NCBI RefSeq assembly: GCF_036840915.1
Contig: NZ_CP085725.1
Span: 2,356,001-2,420,000, forward strand
DNA length: 64,000 bases
Reading direction: 5' to 3'
From: Flavobacterium hankyongi
GTDB taxonomy: Bacteria; Bacteroidota; Bacteroidia; Flavobacteriales; Flavobacteriaceae
Part shown: piece after piece, positions 35,764 through 45,136 of the stretch
How the letters are laid out: each line of letters starts with the position of its first letter
Position numbering within the stretch: the first letter of the stretch is position 1
Made by a program: the position numbers and the translations under genes
Notes under the pieces: model-generated
Told to the model about the DNA's origin: nothing
Databases searched by the model: none
The model's input: the letters and a program-made list of their open reading frames with translations, nothing else

Positions 35764-37560
35764 AAAAAAATATTTCTTCTTGCTTTGTTTATAGTATCAA
35801 CTATAACATTTGCACAAAAACCAATCTTTACTCAAGCTAAAGTAAAGTCTGCTACTGTATATTTTAATGCTGCCGAAATCACGCAAAATACTTCTATTAT
35901 TTTACCTAATGGAACCAGTGAAATAGTGATTAAAAATGTTGCCAATCATCTAAATGAAAATTCTATTCAAATAGGAGTTCCACCTAATATAACTATTCTT
36001 TCAGTTCAGTTTACCAATGATTATATTTCAGAATATGCTATTGATGAAAATTCCCCAACAATTAAAAAAGTAAAGGATAGTATTCATTTATTACAAAAAG
36101 AAATTAATCGAATAACAAACACAAAAATATCTGAACAAAAAACCATAGAACTATTAGATAAAAACCAACAAGTTTTTGGTCAAAATTCTGGTTTAAGCGT
36201 ATTGGAATTAACTAAAATGGTTGACTATTACAAATCCAAAAGAACAGAAATAAGCAATTCTATAAATACACTAGATGAAAAAGAGAAAAAACTACATGAA
36301 TCACTAGCTCTCTTAAACGCAAAAATTGAAGTAAATACAAACAAAGAAGAAAAAATTTCAACTGGTAAATTAGTCTTACAAGTCATGAATACAGTCGCAG
36401 GTAACATGTCACTAGATATTTCTTACTTAACACAAAGTGCTAGCTGGTCTCCTTTTTATGATTTAAGAGCAGATAGCGTTAGAGAACCAATTAATATGAT
36501 GTATAAGGCTCAAGTCGTTCAAAATACGGGCATAGATTGGAAAAAAGTAAAACTGACATTGTCTTCTGGAAATCCAACTCAAAACAATCAAGCACCAATT
36601 TTGAATTCATGGTTTTTACGTTATGGATACACTAATTATGGAGATCAAAATAATGGTGTAATAAATCAACTTCAAGGAAAGGTTTCAGGTTTACAAATAG
36701 ATAAAAAAGTAGAAGAAAAAATTGTTTTACGCGGTGCTCGTTCAGTAACTAGTGACAAAAAAGCTTTAGTTATTATTGATGGTCAAATTTCATCTGAAGA
36801 AGAGCTTAAACAACTATCCTCTGAAAATATTTTAAACACAAATGTTTTAAAAGGACCACAAGGAAATGCTTTATATGGCTCAGATGGAGCTAATGGTGTA
36901 ATTGTTGTAAATACGAAAAAAATGAATGATTATACAAACATTTTAGAAAACCAACTTAATATCTCTTTCGATATTGACATCCCATACGACATTTTATCTA
37001 ATGGAAAAATTCATAGTGTGGCTTTAAAAGAAATTAAAATCCCAGCCACTTATAAATACTATGCCGCTCCAAGAATTGAAAAAGAAGGCTTCTTACTAGC
37101 TGAAATCTCAGATTATGGCAAATATAATTTATTAAAAGGTGAAGCAAACATTATTTTTGAAGGTATGTATGTGGGCAAAACATTTATTAATGCCAATCAA
37201 ACCTCGGACACTTTACACCTAAGTATGGGAAGAGATAAAAAAGTATCTATAAAACGTGAAAAAGTCACAGATAAATCAGGCACAAAATTCCTATCCTCCA
37301 AAAAAGAACAAACATTTACATACGACATCACAATTCGCAACAATAAAAAAGAGACCATAGATTTGTTACTGAAAGATCAATATCCTCTCTCTATGGACAA
37401 AGATGTTGAAATTGAATTGTTGTCTAAAGATGGAGCCAAAGTAAATTCAGAAACAGGAGTTCTTACATGGAATATAAATCTTAAACCTAATGAAACAAAA
37501 AAACTACGAATTAGTTACACAGTAAAATATCCTAAAGAAAAAGTAATTGAAAATCTATAA
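35761..37560 (+). CDS. DUF4139 (mucoidy inhibitor A-like) protein with inserted TonB-plug-like segment
   Basis: 599 residues. Signal peptide to Ala18 (TITFAQ). The N-terminal ~95 residues are the MuiA-type beta domain (VKSATVYFNAAEITQNTSI...), followed by a coiled coil (about 100-200) and the DUF4139 barrel (about 205-300 and 395-595). Between them, residues 303-387 match the plug of SusC-type receptors: LQGKVSGLQI, an RGARS (RGxxS) motif, ALVIIDG, VLKGPQGNALYGSDGANGVIVVNTKK. The insertion interrupts DUF4139 at one site. No TonB barrel follows. The protein should be in the periplasm. A start-codon hairpin may control it. Confidence 0.82.
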   Translation: MKKIFLLALFIVSTITFAQKPIFTQAKVKSATVYFNAAEITQNTSIILPNGTSEIVIKNVANHLNENSIQIGVPPNITILSVQFTNDYISEYAIDENSPTIKKVKDSIHLLQKEINRITNTKISEQKTIELLDKNQQVFGQNSGLSVLELTKMVDYYKSKRTEISNSINTLDEKEKKLHESLALLNAKIEVNTNKEEKISTGKLVLQVMNTVAGNMSLDISYLTQSASWSPFYDLRADSVREPINMMYKAQVVQNTGIDWKKVKLTLSSGNPTQNNQAPILNSWFLRYGYTNYGDQNNGVINQLQGKVSGLQIDKKVEEKIVLRGARSVTSDKKALVIIDGQISSEEELKQLSSENILNTNVLKGPQGNALYGSDGANGVIVVNTKKMNDYTNILENQLNISFDIDIPYDILSNGKIHSVALKEIKIPATYKYYAAPRIEKEGFLLAEISDYGKYNLLKGEANIIFEGMYVGKTFINANQTSDTLHLSMGRDKKVSIKREKVTDKSGTKFLSSKKEQTFTYDITIRNNKKETIDLLLKDQYPLSMDKDVEIELLSKDGAKVNSETGVLTWNINLKPNETKKLRISYTVKYPKEKVIENL

Positions 37561-37566
37561 AAATTG

Positions 37567-37596
37567 ATCCTGATAAGTTTTGTCAGGATTTTTTTA
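37567..37596 (+). terminator. Terminator after the DUF4139 gene
   Basis: Stem ATCCTGA / TCAGGAT with a 9-base loop (37567-37589), followed by a T run. It lies 7 bases past the stop. Confidence 0.85.
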
Positions 37597-37625
37597 TAAA
37601 TTTATGACAATCAAATCATTACACC

Positions 37626-39002
37626 ATGAAATTAAACCTATTAATTATCGCTTTGGTTTTTATTCAATTTGAAGGAAAATCTCAAACAGGAACAATTGCT
37701 CTCCAAAATTTTGCTTCGGGTTTTGCCTCTCCAGTAGATATAGCAAATTGTGGTGACAACAGATTATTTATAGTTGAACAAGATGGATTAATCAGAATTT
37801 TAAATAATAACGGAACAGTCAATTCAACTCCTTTTCTAAATATTACAACACTAACCAATGAAAGTGGGGAACAAGGGCTTTTAGGCATGGCTTTTCATCC
37901 CAATTATAGTAGTAACGGCTTTTTTTACATCAATTACACCAATAATAGTGGCAATACAGTGATTGCACGTTATTCTGTTAACCCAAGTAATCCTGATCTT
38001 GCCAACACAACCGGAACAATTTTACTTACTATCACTCAACCTTATTCTAATCATAATGGAGGTACTTTAAAATTCGGTCCTGATGGTTACTTATATATTG
38101 GCATGGGTGATGGTGGAAGTGGTGGAGATCCAGGAAATAGAGCTCAAAACATTAATGAGTTATTGGGTAAAATGCTTCGGATAGATGTAAATTCAGGTAC
38201 TCCTTATAGTATTCCTTCCAATAATCCTTATGTTGGTGTTGCAGGTTTAGATGAAATTTGGGCCATTGGATTACGAAATCCTTGGAAGTTTTCATTTGAC
38301 AGACTAACAGGCGATTTATGGGTTGCTGATGTTGGACAAAATCAATACGAGGAAGTTAACAGAGCAACTTCAACAGAAAGCGGACTAAATTATGGATGGC
38401 GCTGTTATGAAGGGAACACAGCTTATAATACTACTGGTTGTGCAGCACAATCCACCATGAAATCTCCTTTATTTATAACCACTCACAGTAACGGATTTTG
38501 CTCTATTACTGGCGGTTATGTGTATCGAGGAACGCAGTATCCAAACTTTCAAGGCAAGTATTTGTTTTCAGATTATTGTAAAGCACAAATTGGTATAAGT
38601 GATAGCCTAGGAAATGTGATTTTTTCGCAAACATTTAGTGGCAACAATTTTGTGAGTTTTGGTGAAGATGCAAATGGAGAATTATATGTCTCATCAATTA
38701 GTAATGGTACCGTTTATAAAATTATAGACAGTTCTTTAGAACTTAGTGAGCATTCTAAAAATGAAGTATTAATATATCCTAATCCATCAAAAAATGAAGT
38801 GTATATCAAAAATACAAATTTAGGCAACCCTATTACAAAAGTTGAAATTTGCGATATAAACGGAAAAACAATTCTAACTGAAAACAACCATACCAATTCT
38901 ATCGATTATGTAAAAACACAATCACTGCAATCTGGATTTTATGTTATGAAAATCACTAATAATCTAGGATTACATTCTATTCACAAACTGATTAAAGACT
39001 AA
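37626..39002 (+). CDS. Secreted PQQ-type sugar dehydrogenase (glucose/sorbosone family) with T9SS sorting domain
   Basis: 458 residues. Signal peptide ending GKSQ. The beta-propeller of the glucose/sorbosone dehydrogenase family fills about 25-370: GLLGMAFHPNY, the metal/PQQ-site stretch HNGGTLKFGPDGYLYIGMGD, and GLRNPWKFSFD. Such enzymes oxidise sugars or polyols with PQQ and calcium. The last ~85 residues are a T9SS type A domain (VLIYPNPSKNEVYIKN... KLIKD), so the enzyme is delivered to the surface or medium. No PQQ synthesis genes are in the window. The stop lies directly beside the stop of the convergent aldo/keto reductase, without a terminator between. Confidence 0.88.
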   Translation: MKLNLLIIALVFIQFEGKSQTGTIALQNFASGFASPVDIANCGDNRLFIVEQDGLIRILNNNGTVNSTPFLNITTLTNESGEQGLLGMAFHPNYSSNGFFYINYTNNSGNTVIARYSVNPSNPDLANTTGTILLTITQPYSNHNGGTLKFGPDGYLYIGMGDGGSGGDPGNRAQNINELLGKMLRIDVNSGTPYSIPSNNPYVGVAGLDEIWAIGLRNPWKFSFDRLTGDLWVADVGQNQYEEVNRATSTESGLNYGWRCYEGNTAYNTTGCAAQSTMKSPLFITTHSNGFCSITGGYVYRGTQYPNFQGKYLFSDYCKAQIGISDSLGNVIFSQTFSGNNFVSFGEDANGELYVSSISNGTVYKIIDSSLELSEHSKNEVLIYPNPSKNEVYIKNTNLGNPITKVEICDINGKTILTENNHTNSIDYVKTQSLQSGFYVMKITNNLGLHSIHKLIKD

Positions 39003-40037
39003 TTAAGGGGCAGGATTAGGAATCGCTTCCTGTAATATCTCAATTTGTTTCAATACATCATCTGTTAGTCGAACGTCAAAAGCATTGATATTTTCTTCCA
39101 ATTGGTCAAGATTTGTTGCGCCAATAATTGTTGAAGTCACAAAACTTTGGTGGTGTACAAAAGCCAAAGATAATTCTGTTAAAGTCAATCCTAAACTATG
39201 TGCTAATTCTTGATACATTTTTGTGACTTTATAGCAATTTTCATTGGTATAACGTACAAAGTTCGGAAATGTTCCCATTCTAGAATTAGTTGGTGTTCCG
39301 TTTAAATACTTACCAGTCAAGAACCCGAAAGCTAGTGGTGAATATGCTAACAATCCAACGTTTTCACGCATACATATTTCAGACAAACCTACTTCGAACA
39401 ATCTATTTAATAACGAAAATGGATTTTGAATCGTAGCAATTCTTGGTAAATTATGTTTTTCCGCTTCGTTTAAAAACTTCATTACTCCCCAAGGGTTTTC
39501 ATTTGAAACTCCGATATGTTTTATTTTGCCTTCTTTAATTAATCCATCAAAAGTTGTAAGCACATCAAGAATATTATCCTGCCATTGGCTATCAATTTCA
39601 GTAACACCACGCTTACCAAACATATTCATTACACGTTCTGGCCAATGCATTTGATACAAATCGATATAATCTGTCTGAAGGTTTTTCAAACTCAGCTCAA
39701 CCGCTTCATGAATACTTTTTTTAGAAAAATCTAATGGCTTCCTAATATAACTCATTCCTCTGTTTGGCCCAGCAATTTTTGTTGCTAAAACTACTTTATC
39801 ACGTTTTCCCGATTTTTTAAACCATGAGCCAATATGTCTTTCGGTACTTCCAAAAATATGTTCATTCCCTCCTATTGGATACATTTCGGCTGTATCAAAA
39901 AAATTAATTCCTCTCCCAAAGGCATAATCCATTTGAGCATGAGCTTCGGCTTCTGAGTTTTGATTTCCAAAAGTCATAGTTCCTAAACAAATTTCGCTTA
40001 CTTCAAGATTGGTGTTGGGAAGGATTATATTTTTCAT
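39003..40037 (-). CDS. Aldo/keto reductase (Tas-like, NADP(H)-dependent)
   Basis: 344 residues, the length of the Tas/YajO branch of the AKR superfamily. The TIM-barrel catalytic tetrad is recognisable: Asp and Tyr in FFDTAEMYPIGGNE, Lys in KVVLATK, and His in LYQMHWPERVM. The nucleotide part is at the C-terminal side (SLLNRLFEVG, STIIGATN). It reduces aldehydes or ketones; the physiological substrate cannot be told. It is a single-gene unit with a -7 box 21 bases before its ATG. Confidence 0.9.
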   Translation of the reverse strand: MKNIILPNTNLEVSEICLGTMTFGNQNSEAEAHAQMDYAFGRGINFFDTAEMYPIGGNEHIFGSTERHIGSWFKKSGKRDKVVLATKIAGPNRGMSYIRKPLDFSKKSIHEAVELSLKNLQTDYIDLYQMHWPERVMNMFGKRGVTEIDSQWQDNILDVLTTFDGLIKEGKIKHIGVSNENPWGVMKFLNEAEKHNLPRIATIQNPFSLLNRLFEVGLSEICMRENVGLLAYSPLAFGFLTGKYLNGTPTNSRMGTFPNFVRYTNENCYKVTKMYQELAHSLGLTLTELSLAFVHHQSFVTSTIIGATNLDQLEENINAFDVRLTDDVLKQIEILQEAIPNPAP

Positions 40038-40058
40038 TAGGTAATTTTTTAACTATTG

Positions 40059-40066
40059 CAAATTTA
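40059..40066 (-). promoter_or_regulatory. -7 element of the aldo/keto reductase gene
   Basis: TAAATTTG on the minus strand matches TAnnTTTG, 21 bases before the ATG. Confidence 0.55.
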
Positions 40067-40081
40067 CAAGTTTCGTTTAAT

Positions 40082-40111
40082 AAAAAAGTCCAGAATTAAC
40101 TGGACTTTTTA
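40082..40111 (-). terminator. Terminator after the OmpA-like gene
   Basis: Stem AAAAAGTCCAG / CTGGACTTTTT with a six-base loop, 16 bases past the stop at 40128. Confidence 0.88.
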
Positions 40112-40127
40112 TTGTTTAACCTATTTT

Positions 40128-41093
40128 TTAGATTTCGTTTAACGCTTTAGCTAATTCATCTAATTTAGGAGTTAATATTATTTCAATACGACGGTTTTTT
40201 GCCTTACCATTAGCATTATCATTAGAAACTAACGGAGAATACTCACTACGTCCAGCAGCAGTTAAATTTGCTTTATTAACCTTTGGATTAGAAGCTAAAA
40301 TATTCACTATAGCTGTAGCTCTCTTAGTTGATAAATCCCAGTTATTTTCTACACCACCTGTTAACGTCCCTGTAATTTTATCATTATCTGTATGACCTTC
40401 AATTAGCACAGCAATATCAGGATTATCACCTAAAACTTTACCTACTAAATCAACAGCCTTTTTACCTTCAGCACCTACAGTCCAACTTCCAGATTCGAAA
40501 AGTAATTTATTTTCCATAGAAACATAAACTTTACCGTCTTTTTGGTGTACAACCAGTCCTTTTCCTTCAAATGCTTTTAACGATTTTGCTAACGTTTCAC
40601 GAAGTTTTTTCATTGAAGCTTCTTTCGCAGCAATTAAGTTCTCTAATTCCGCAACTCTGTCTGAACGATCTTTGAAATCTCTTCCTAGCTTATCCAAGCG
40701 TGCTTTTTCATCTGCCAATGCTTTTTCTTTAGCCTCTAGTTGAGCAAGCAATTCACGGTTTTTATCCATATTTGCTTTTAATGCCTCATCACTGTTCTTT
40801 TCTAAAGCGTTGTATGAATTTTGAAGCGTTTGAAGATTATTGCTTGTCGCAGCATAATCGGCAGCTAACTTATCACGCTCGCCTTTTAATTTTTCTAATT
40901 CCGATTTTAAATTTGCATTATCTAAATCAGATTGACTTTTTCCTGATTTTAATAATTCATTTTCATCTGCCAAGGCATTTCTTTCCTTTTTTAAATCGGC
41001 GAATTTATTCTCTAAATCTGTATAGATTTTTTTAGAAACACATGAGGTGCTTAATGCTAACACTAATAATCCTGCGGAAATTTTTTTTATCAT
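40128..41093 (-). CDS. OmpA-family lipoprotein with a coiled-coil spacer
   Basis: 321 residues. The signal peptide ends in a lipobox with Cys18 (ALSTSC), so the N-terminus is lipid-anchored. A long coiled coil, about residues 25-175, has heptads rich in Leu, Lys and Asp (LENKFADLKKERNALADENELLK...). The OmpA C-like domain (about 195-310) has IEGHTDND, NNWDLSTKRATAIVNIL and KAKNRRIEIIL; it binds the peptide of peptidoglycan. The layout is that of a Pal-like tether between outer membrane and wall. The preceding gene, an outer-membrane protein, ends 10 bases upstream. Confidence 0.9.
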   Translation of the reverse strand: MIKKISAGLLVLALSTSCVSKKIYTDLENKFADLKKERNALADENELLKSGKSQSDLDNANLKSELEKLKGERDKLAADYAATSNNLQTLQNSYNALEKNSDEALKANMDKNRELLAQLEAKEKALADEKARLDKLGRDFKDRSDRVAELENLIAAKEASMKKLRETLAKSLKAFEGKGLVVHQKDGKVYVSMENKLLFESGSWTVGAEGKKAVDLVGKVLGDNPDIAVLIEGHTDNDKITGTLTGGVENNWDLSTKRATAIVNILASNPKVNKANLTAAGRSEYSPLVSNDNANGKAKNRRIEIILTPKLDELAKALNEI

Positions 41094-41103
41094 AATCTAA
41101 TGT

Positions 41104-42333
41104 TTATTTCTTTTTAAAATCAAAAATTTTGTACCCAAATACTGCCGAAATTACACCAAATTTAGCGCTATCTCCTCCTAAGTTAGTTGGAATTATACTT
41201 GATTTAGAATATCTTACTTCAAAATCAGCTTTTTTATAAGAAAATCCTAATCCTCCTGTAAAACTGATATAATTTTCTAAACTATATTCATTCATATAAC
41301 TACCACTAACGGAACCATATTGCAAATCACCAGAGAGCTGTCTAAAGAACAACCCTGCATCTACAAAAAGCTTTGAGTCTTTATTTAAAAACATATAATA
41401 CTTAACTCCTAATAAGTGATCTATGGTGGTTATATTTGCATTATACCGATAATCTGAACCATACAGTTTTTTTATCATTTCTGATTTGTATTTTTGATAA
41501 GTTGGTTCATAAAAAACAGACCATTTATTTTTATTAAATCCTAAATTGATCTCAAATTCAACACCTATTTTAGGGCCTATTTTATTTCCAAATTCAACAT
41601 TCTTTAATACATTATAATTAGACGCTAATGTCAAATTTGAAAAATTAGCTCCAGCTTTAACTTTTAACCAAAAACTACCTTTTGAATTTTGAACTTGTGA
41701 ACTTGTCTCTACAATACTTTTGTTACCATCACAATTATTAATCATTAAAAAATACTTAATTAATTCTGAGGTTTTATACTTCATTTTGGAAAGAGTCTTA
41801 TATTCAGTTTGAGAACATTTCACGTTATTCCACAACTGCTGTCTGAAAGTATTATTTTCTATAACAGTAGTACTATTTGGTTGAGTATATTCTTTATAAA
41901 CTAATTGTTCAATTGCTGAATTTTTAAAAGAATAGAAGAATTTTTTATTTGTTCCATCAGTAAACTCATACAGCTTAGCATCTCCATCAACAATCAATTT
42001 TAAAAAAATTACTTTTTTTGACCATTCTGGATTTTTATTGTAAGATAATCTTCTCCAATCAACAGATGAAGTGTCTATCATTACTTCAACTCTTTCATAT
42101 TTAGAAAAATTATCAATAACAAATTCTTTAATGTCACGGATTGATTTAGTATTTTCTACATCATTATCATTTTTTTTAAATAAAAATTTAGTTGGATTAT
42201 TCATCCAGTCCTCGTCTTTAATCAATCCTTCTATTTTTTGACCTGAATTATCTATGTAATATCCCTTTTCAAAATTGATTTGAGCGAAAAGAACATTTGT
42301 TAATAGTAATAATAGGTACGTAATTTTCTTCAT
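41104..42333 (-). CDS. Probable outer-membrane beta-barrel protein
   Basis: 409 residues with a signal peptide (MKKITYLLLLLTNVLFAQ). The N-terminal ~165 residues form a charged, likely beta-rich domain (DNSGQKIEGLIKDEDWMNNP). A linker with two Cys (VKCSQTEYK, INNCDGN) separates it from a C-terminal part, about 215-409, that alternates hydrophobic and polar residues like a small barrel and ends FGYKIFDFKKK. The C-terminus is not a classic aromatic barrel end, so the assignment is moderate. It sits between xth and the OmpA-like gene, 6 and 10 bases away. Confidence 0.65.
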   Translation of the reverse strand: MKKITYLLLLLTNVLFAQINFEKGYYIDNSGQKIEGLIKDEDWMNNPTKFLFKKNDNDVENTKSIRDIKEFVIDNFSKYERVEVMIDTSSVDWRRLSYNKNPEWSKKVIFLKLIVDGDAKLYEFTDGTNKKFFYSFKNSAIEQLVYKEYTQPNSTTVIENNTFRQQLWNNVKCSQTEYKTLSKMKYKTSELIKYFLMINNCDGNKSIVETSSQVQNSKGSFWLKVKAGANFSNLTLASNYNVLKNVEFGNKIGPKIGVEFEINLGFNKNKWSVFYEPTYQKYKSEMIKKLYGSDYRYNANITTIDHLLGVKYYMFLNKDSKLFVDAGLFFRQLSGDLQYGSVSGSYMNEYSLENYISFTGGLGFSYKKADFEVRYSKSSIIPTNLGGDSAKFGVISAVFGYKIFDFKKK

Positions 42334-42339
42334 TTATAT

Positions 42340-43101
42340 TTATTCAATCTCTACTAAAATTGGACAATGGTCTGAATGTTTGGCTTCAGGTAAGATAATA
42401 GCTCTTTTCATTCTGCTTTTCATTGGTTCCGAAACCAAATTATAATCAATTCTCCAACCTTTATTATTTTCTCTTGCATTGGCGCGATACGACCACCAAC
42501 TATAATTATGAGGTTCTTTATTAAAATGTCTAAAACTATCTACAAATCCTGATTTCATGAATGCGTCTAACCAAGCTCTTTCTTCAGGTAAAAATCCTGA
42601 GATTTTAGCATTACGAACAGGGTCATGAATATCTATAGCCTCGTGACAAATATTGTAATCACCTGCAATAATTAGATTTGGAATTTCTTTTTTCAGATTA
42701 TTAATGTATTCCTGAAAATCATCCATGTATTTGAACTTATGATCCAATCTGTCAATGTTAGTTCCAGATGGTAAATACAAACTCATTACCGAAAAATCCT
42801 CAAAATCGGCACGAACATTACGCCCTTCAAAATCCATATGTGGTATACCTGTACCGAAAACTACTTGCTTAGGCTCAATTTTAGATAAAATGGCCACGCC
42901 ACTGTATCCTTTTTTTTGAGCGGGAAAATAATACTGATAAGGGTAACCTGCCATCTGAATTTCCATAACAGGAATTTGATCTTGAGTTGCCTTTATTTCC
43001 TGTAAACAAATTACATCTGGATCTGCGGCTTTTAACCAATCTAGAAATCCTTTAGTTATAGCGGCACGGATTCCGTTCACATTGTAGGAAATAATCTTCA
43101 T
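42340..43101 (-). CDS. xth: Exodeoxyribonuclease III
   Basis: 253 residues. A Mg-dependent AP endonuclease and 3'-5' exonuclease of base-excision repair. Landmarks: MKIISYNVNGIRAAITKGF at the start, the metal Glu in CLQEIKATQDQ, GDYNICHEAIDI (catalytic Asp and Asn), WWSYRANARENNKGWRIDYNLV (the Asp/Tyr region) and the final HSDHCP. It is the first of three closely spaced genes, ahead of two envelope genes that are unrelated in function. Confidence 0.95.
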   Translation of the reverse strand: MKIISYNVNGIRAAITKGFLDWLKAADPDVICLQEIKATQDQIPVMEIQMAGYPYQYYFPAQKKGYSGVAILSKIEPKQVVFGTGIPHMDFEGRNVRADFEDFSVMSLYLPSGTNIDRLDHKFKYMDDFQEYINNLKKEIPNLIIAGDYNICHEAIDIHDPVRNAKISGFLPEERAWLDAFMKSGFVDSFRHFNKEPHNYSWWSYRANARENNKGWRIDYNLVSEPMKSRMKRAIILPEAKHSDHCPILVEIE

Positions 43102-43118
43102 TTAAGTACTTATTTTTC

Positions 43119-43152
43119 CAAAAGTATTGAAAAAACAATCAAATAAAAACAA
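43119..43152 (-). promoter_or_regulatory. Promoter of xth and the two envelope genes
   Basis: On the minus strand TTG (43152-43150) is followed after 23 bases by TACTTTTG (43126-43119), a TAnnTTTG match, 17 bases before the xth ATG. Confidence 0.5.
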
Positions 43153-43190
43153 CATTTTTAATTAAGTTGTAAGTTGTTTAAAATCAATCC

Positions 43191-43209
43191 TTTTGGTCTT
43201 ACACCAAAA
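43191..43209. promoter_or_regulatory. Short inverted repeat in the xth/acyltransferase intergenic region
   Basis: Seven-base perfect arms TTTTGGT and ACCAAAA with a CTTAC spacer, about midway between the divergent promoters. Possibly an operator; no regulator can be named. Confidence 0.4.
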
Positions 43210-43257
43210 TAAAAATGGAATACTTATAAAACGATTATAGAAGTTACTTCATTTTTG

Positions 43258-43265
43258 TATCTTTG
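43258..43265 (+). promoter_or_regulatory. -7 element of the bifunctional acyltransferase gene
   Basis: TATCTTTG matches TAnnTTTG, 25 bases before the ATG at 43291. It overlaps the upstream part of the open frame, which shows that the shorter start is right. Confidence 0.6.
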
Positions 43266-43290
43266 TTTTTCGCATAAAATCAAAAAATTA

Positions 43291-45093
43291 ATGGGTTTAG
43301 TTACCGCTAAAGAAGTTGCAAAAGCAATAAAGACAGATAAATATGGAGTTCTTGGAACTTTTTCTGGCTGGTTGCTGATGAAAGTACTTCAAATTTCTAC
43401 TCTTAATAAAATTTACAACAGAAACAAACATTTACAAGATGTTGAGTTTTTGAATGCTATATTAGATGAATTTCAAATCAAATTTGAGATTCCTGAAGAA
43501 GACTTAAAAAGATTACCAAAAGAAGGTCCTTATATTACAATTTCAAATCATCCTCTTGGAGGAATTGACGGTATTTTACTTTTAAAATTAATGCTTGAAA
43601 GAGAGCCTAATTTCAAAATTATTGCCAATTTCCTTCTGCATAGAATTGAACCGTTAAAACCCTACATTATGCCTGTAAATCCTTTTGAAACTCATAAGGA
43701 TGCAAAATCAAGCGTGATAGGATTAAAAGAAACTTTTCGCCATTTAAGTGATGGCAAACCATTAGGAATGTTTCCAGCTGGAGAAGTTTCTACTTATAAA
43801 GATGGTAAACTTGTAGTGGATAGAGAATGGGAAGAGGGTGCTATCAAAGTAATACGAAAAGCACAAGTTCCGGTAATACCAATTTATTTCCATGCCAAAA
43901 ACAGCAAGTTTTTTTACATGTTATCAAAATTAGGGGATACATTAAGAACTGCTAAACTTCCATCAGAGTTACTAACTCAAAAAGACCGTATTATTAAAGT
44001 AAGAATTGGAAAACCAATTTCTGTTGCAGAACAAAACGAGTACGAAACTCTTGAGTCGTATTCAGAATTTTTACGCAAAAAAACATATATGCTTGCAAAT
44101 CCTTTCGAAAAGGAATCGAAGCTAATAAATACACCTAGTTTAAAAATTCCAAAACCTGTAAAAGAAATTGTAGGAAGTGCCAATCACGAAAAAATGATTG
44201 CTGAAGTTGAAAAGCTTCGTCAAATGGATACCCGTCTTTTACAAAGTAAAAATTACGAAGTCTTTTTAGTAAAAGCTCAAGAGATACCTAATATATTACA
44301 TGAAATTGGTCGTTTAAGAGAGGTTACTTTTAGAGAAGTAGGAGAAGGGACAAATGAATCTATTGATATTGATAAATTTGATCAATACTATGACCATATG
44401 TTTTTGTGGGATGATGAAGCAAAACAAATTGCTGGTGCTTACCGCATGGGATTAGGTTCTCAAATTTTTGCAAAATATGGTATTGATGGATTTTATCTTC
44501 AAGACTTATTTAGGTTCGAACCAGAACTTTATGATATGATGAGCAAGTCTATCGAAATGGGACGTGCATTCATTGTTAAAGATTACCAACAAAAACCAAT
44601 GCCTTTATTCCTATTATGGAAAGGTATTGTTCACACTACTTTACGTTACCCTGAGCACAAGTTCTTAATTGGCGGTGTAAGCATTAGTAATCAGTTTTCT
44701 GATTTCTCAAAATCTTTGATGATTGAGTTTATGAAATCCAATTATTATGATCCTTACGTTGCTCAATACGTTCATCCTAAAAAAGAATTTAAAGTAAAAT
44801 TAAAAGATGCCGATAAGGATTTCATCTTTAATGAAACTGAAGCCGATTTAAACAAGTTCGACAAAATAATTGACGAAATAGAACCAGGAAATTTACGTCT
44901 ACCTGTTTTGATTAAAAAATACATCAAACAGAATGCACGCGTAATTGCTTTTAATGTTGATCCAATGTTCAACAATGCTGTTGATGGCTTAATGTATATT
45001 AGAATTGCTGATTTACCTGAAAGTACCGTTAAACCTGTAATGGAAGAATTTCAGGCTGAACTGGAAAGAAAATTATCTGAAAAAGGAGAATAA
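43291..45093 (+). CDS. olsF: Bifunctional lipid acyltransferase (PlsC-like plus GNAT-like; OlsF-type)
   Basis: 600 residues from the start at 43291. The N-terminal half is a PlsC-type acyltransferase: ISNHPLGGIDGILL (the H-x4-D site), FPAGEVSTY and VIPIYFHAKN. The C-terminal half, about 320-590, is an acyl-ACP N-acyltransferase of the OlsB/GNAT kind (LREVTFREVGEGT, YDHMFLWDDEAKQIAGAYRMG, GIDGFYLQDLFRF). The two activities in one chain are what OlsF uses to make ornithine lipids in other bacteria; F. johnsoniae has a homologue as I recall. The amino acid acylated here cannot be read, so the symbol is by architecture. It has its own promoter and terminator. Confidence 0.8.
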   Translation: MGLVTAKEVAKAIKTDKYGVLGTFSGWLLMKVLQISTLNKIYNRNKHLQDVEFLNAILDEFQIKFEIPEEDLKRLPKEGPYITISNHPLGGIDGILLLKLMLEREPNFKIIANFLLHRIEPLKPYIMPVNPFETHKDAKSSVIGLKETFRHLSDGKPLGMFPAGEVSTYKDGKLVVDREWEEGAIKVIRKAQVPVIPIYFHAKNSKFFYMLSKLGDTLRTAKLPSELLTQKDRIIKVRIGKPISVAEQNEYETLESYSEFLRKKTYMLANPFEKESKLINTPSLKIPKPVKEIVGSANHEKMIAEVEKLRQMDTRLLQSKNYEVFLVKAQEIPNILHEIGRLREVTFREVGEGTNESIDIDKFDQYYDHMFLWDDEAKQIAGAYRMGLGSQIFAKYGIDGFYLQDLFRFEPELYDMMSKSIEMGRAFIVKDYQQKPMPLFLLWKGIVHTTLRYPEHKFLIGGVSISNQFSDFSKSLMIEFMKSNYYDPYVAQYVHPKKEFKVKLKDADKDFIFNETEADLNKFDKIIDEIEPGNLRLPVLIKKYIKQNARVIAFNVDPMFNNAVDGLMYIRIADLPESTVKPVMEEFQAELERKLSEKGE

Positions 45094-45102
45094 AACAATA
45101 AT

Positions 45103-45133
45103 AAAAAAGGCTGAAATTAATTTCAGCCTTTTT
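45103..45133. terminator. Bidirectional terminator
   Basis: Stem AAAAAGGCTGAAAT / ATTTCAGCCTTTTT around TA, between the stops of the convergent olsF-type and M48 genes. Confidence 0.9.
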
Positions 45134-45136
45134 GTT

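Noticed and set aside
43255-43290. Longer start for the bifunctional acyltransferase
   Set aside because: The extra codons overlap the promoter TATCTTTG, and the family begins near the ATG at 43291.
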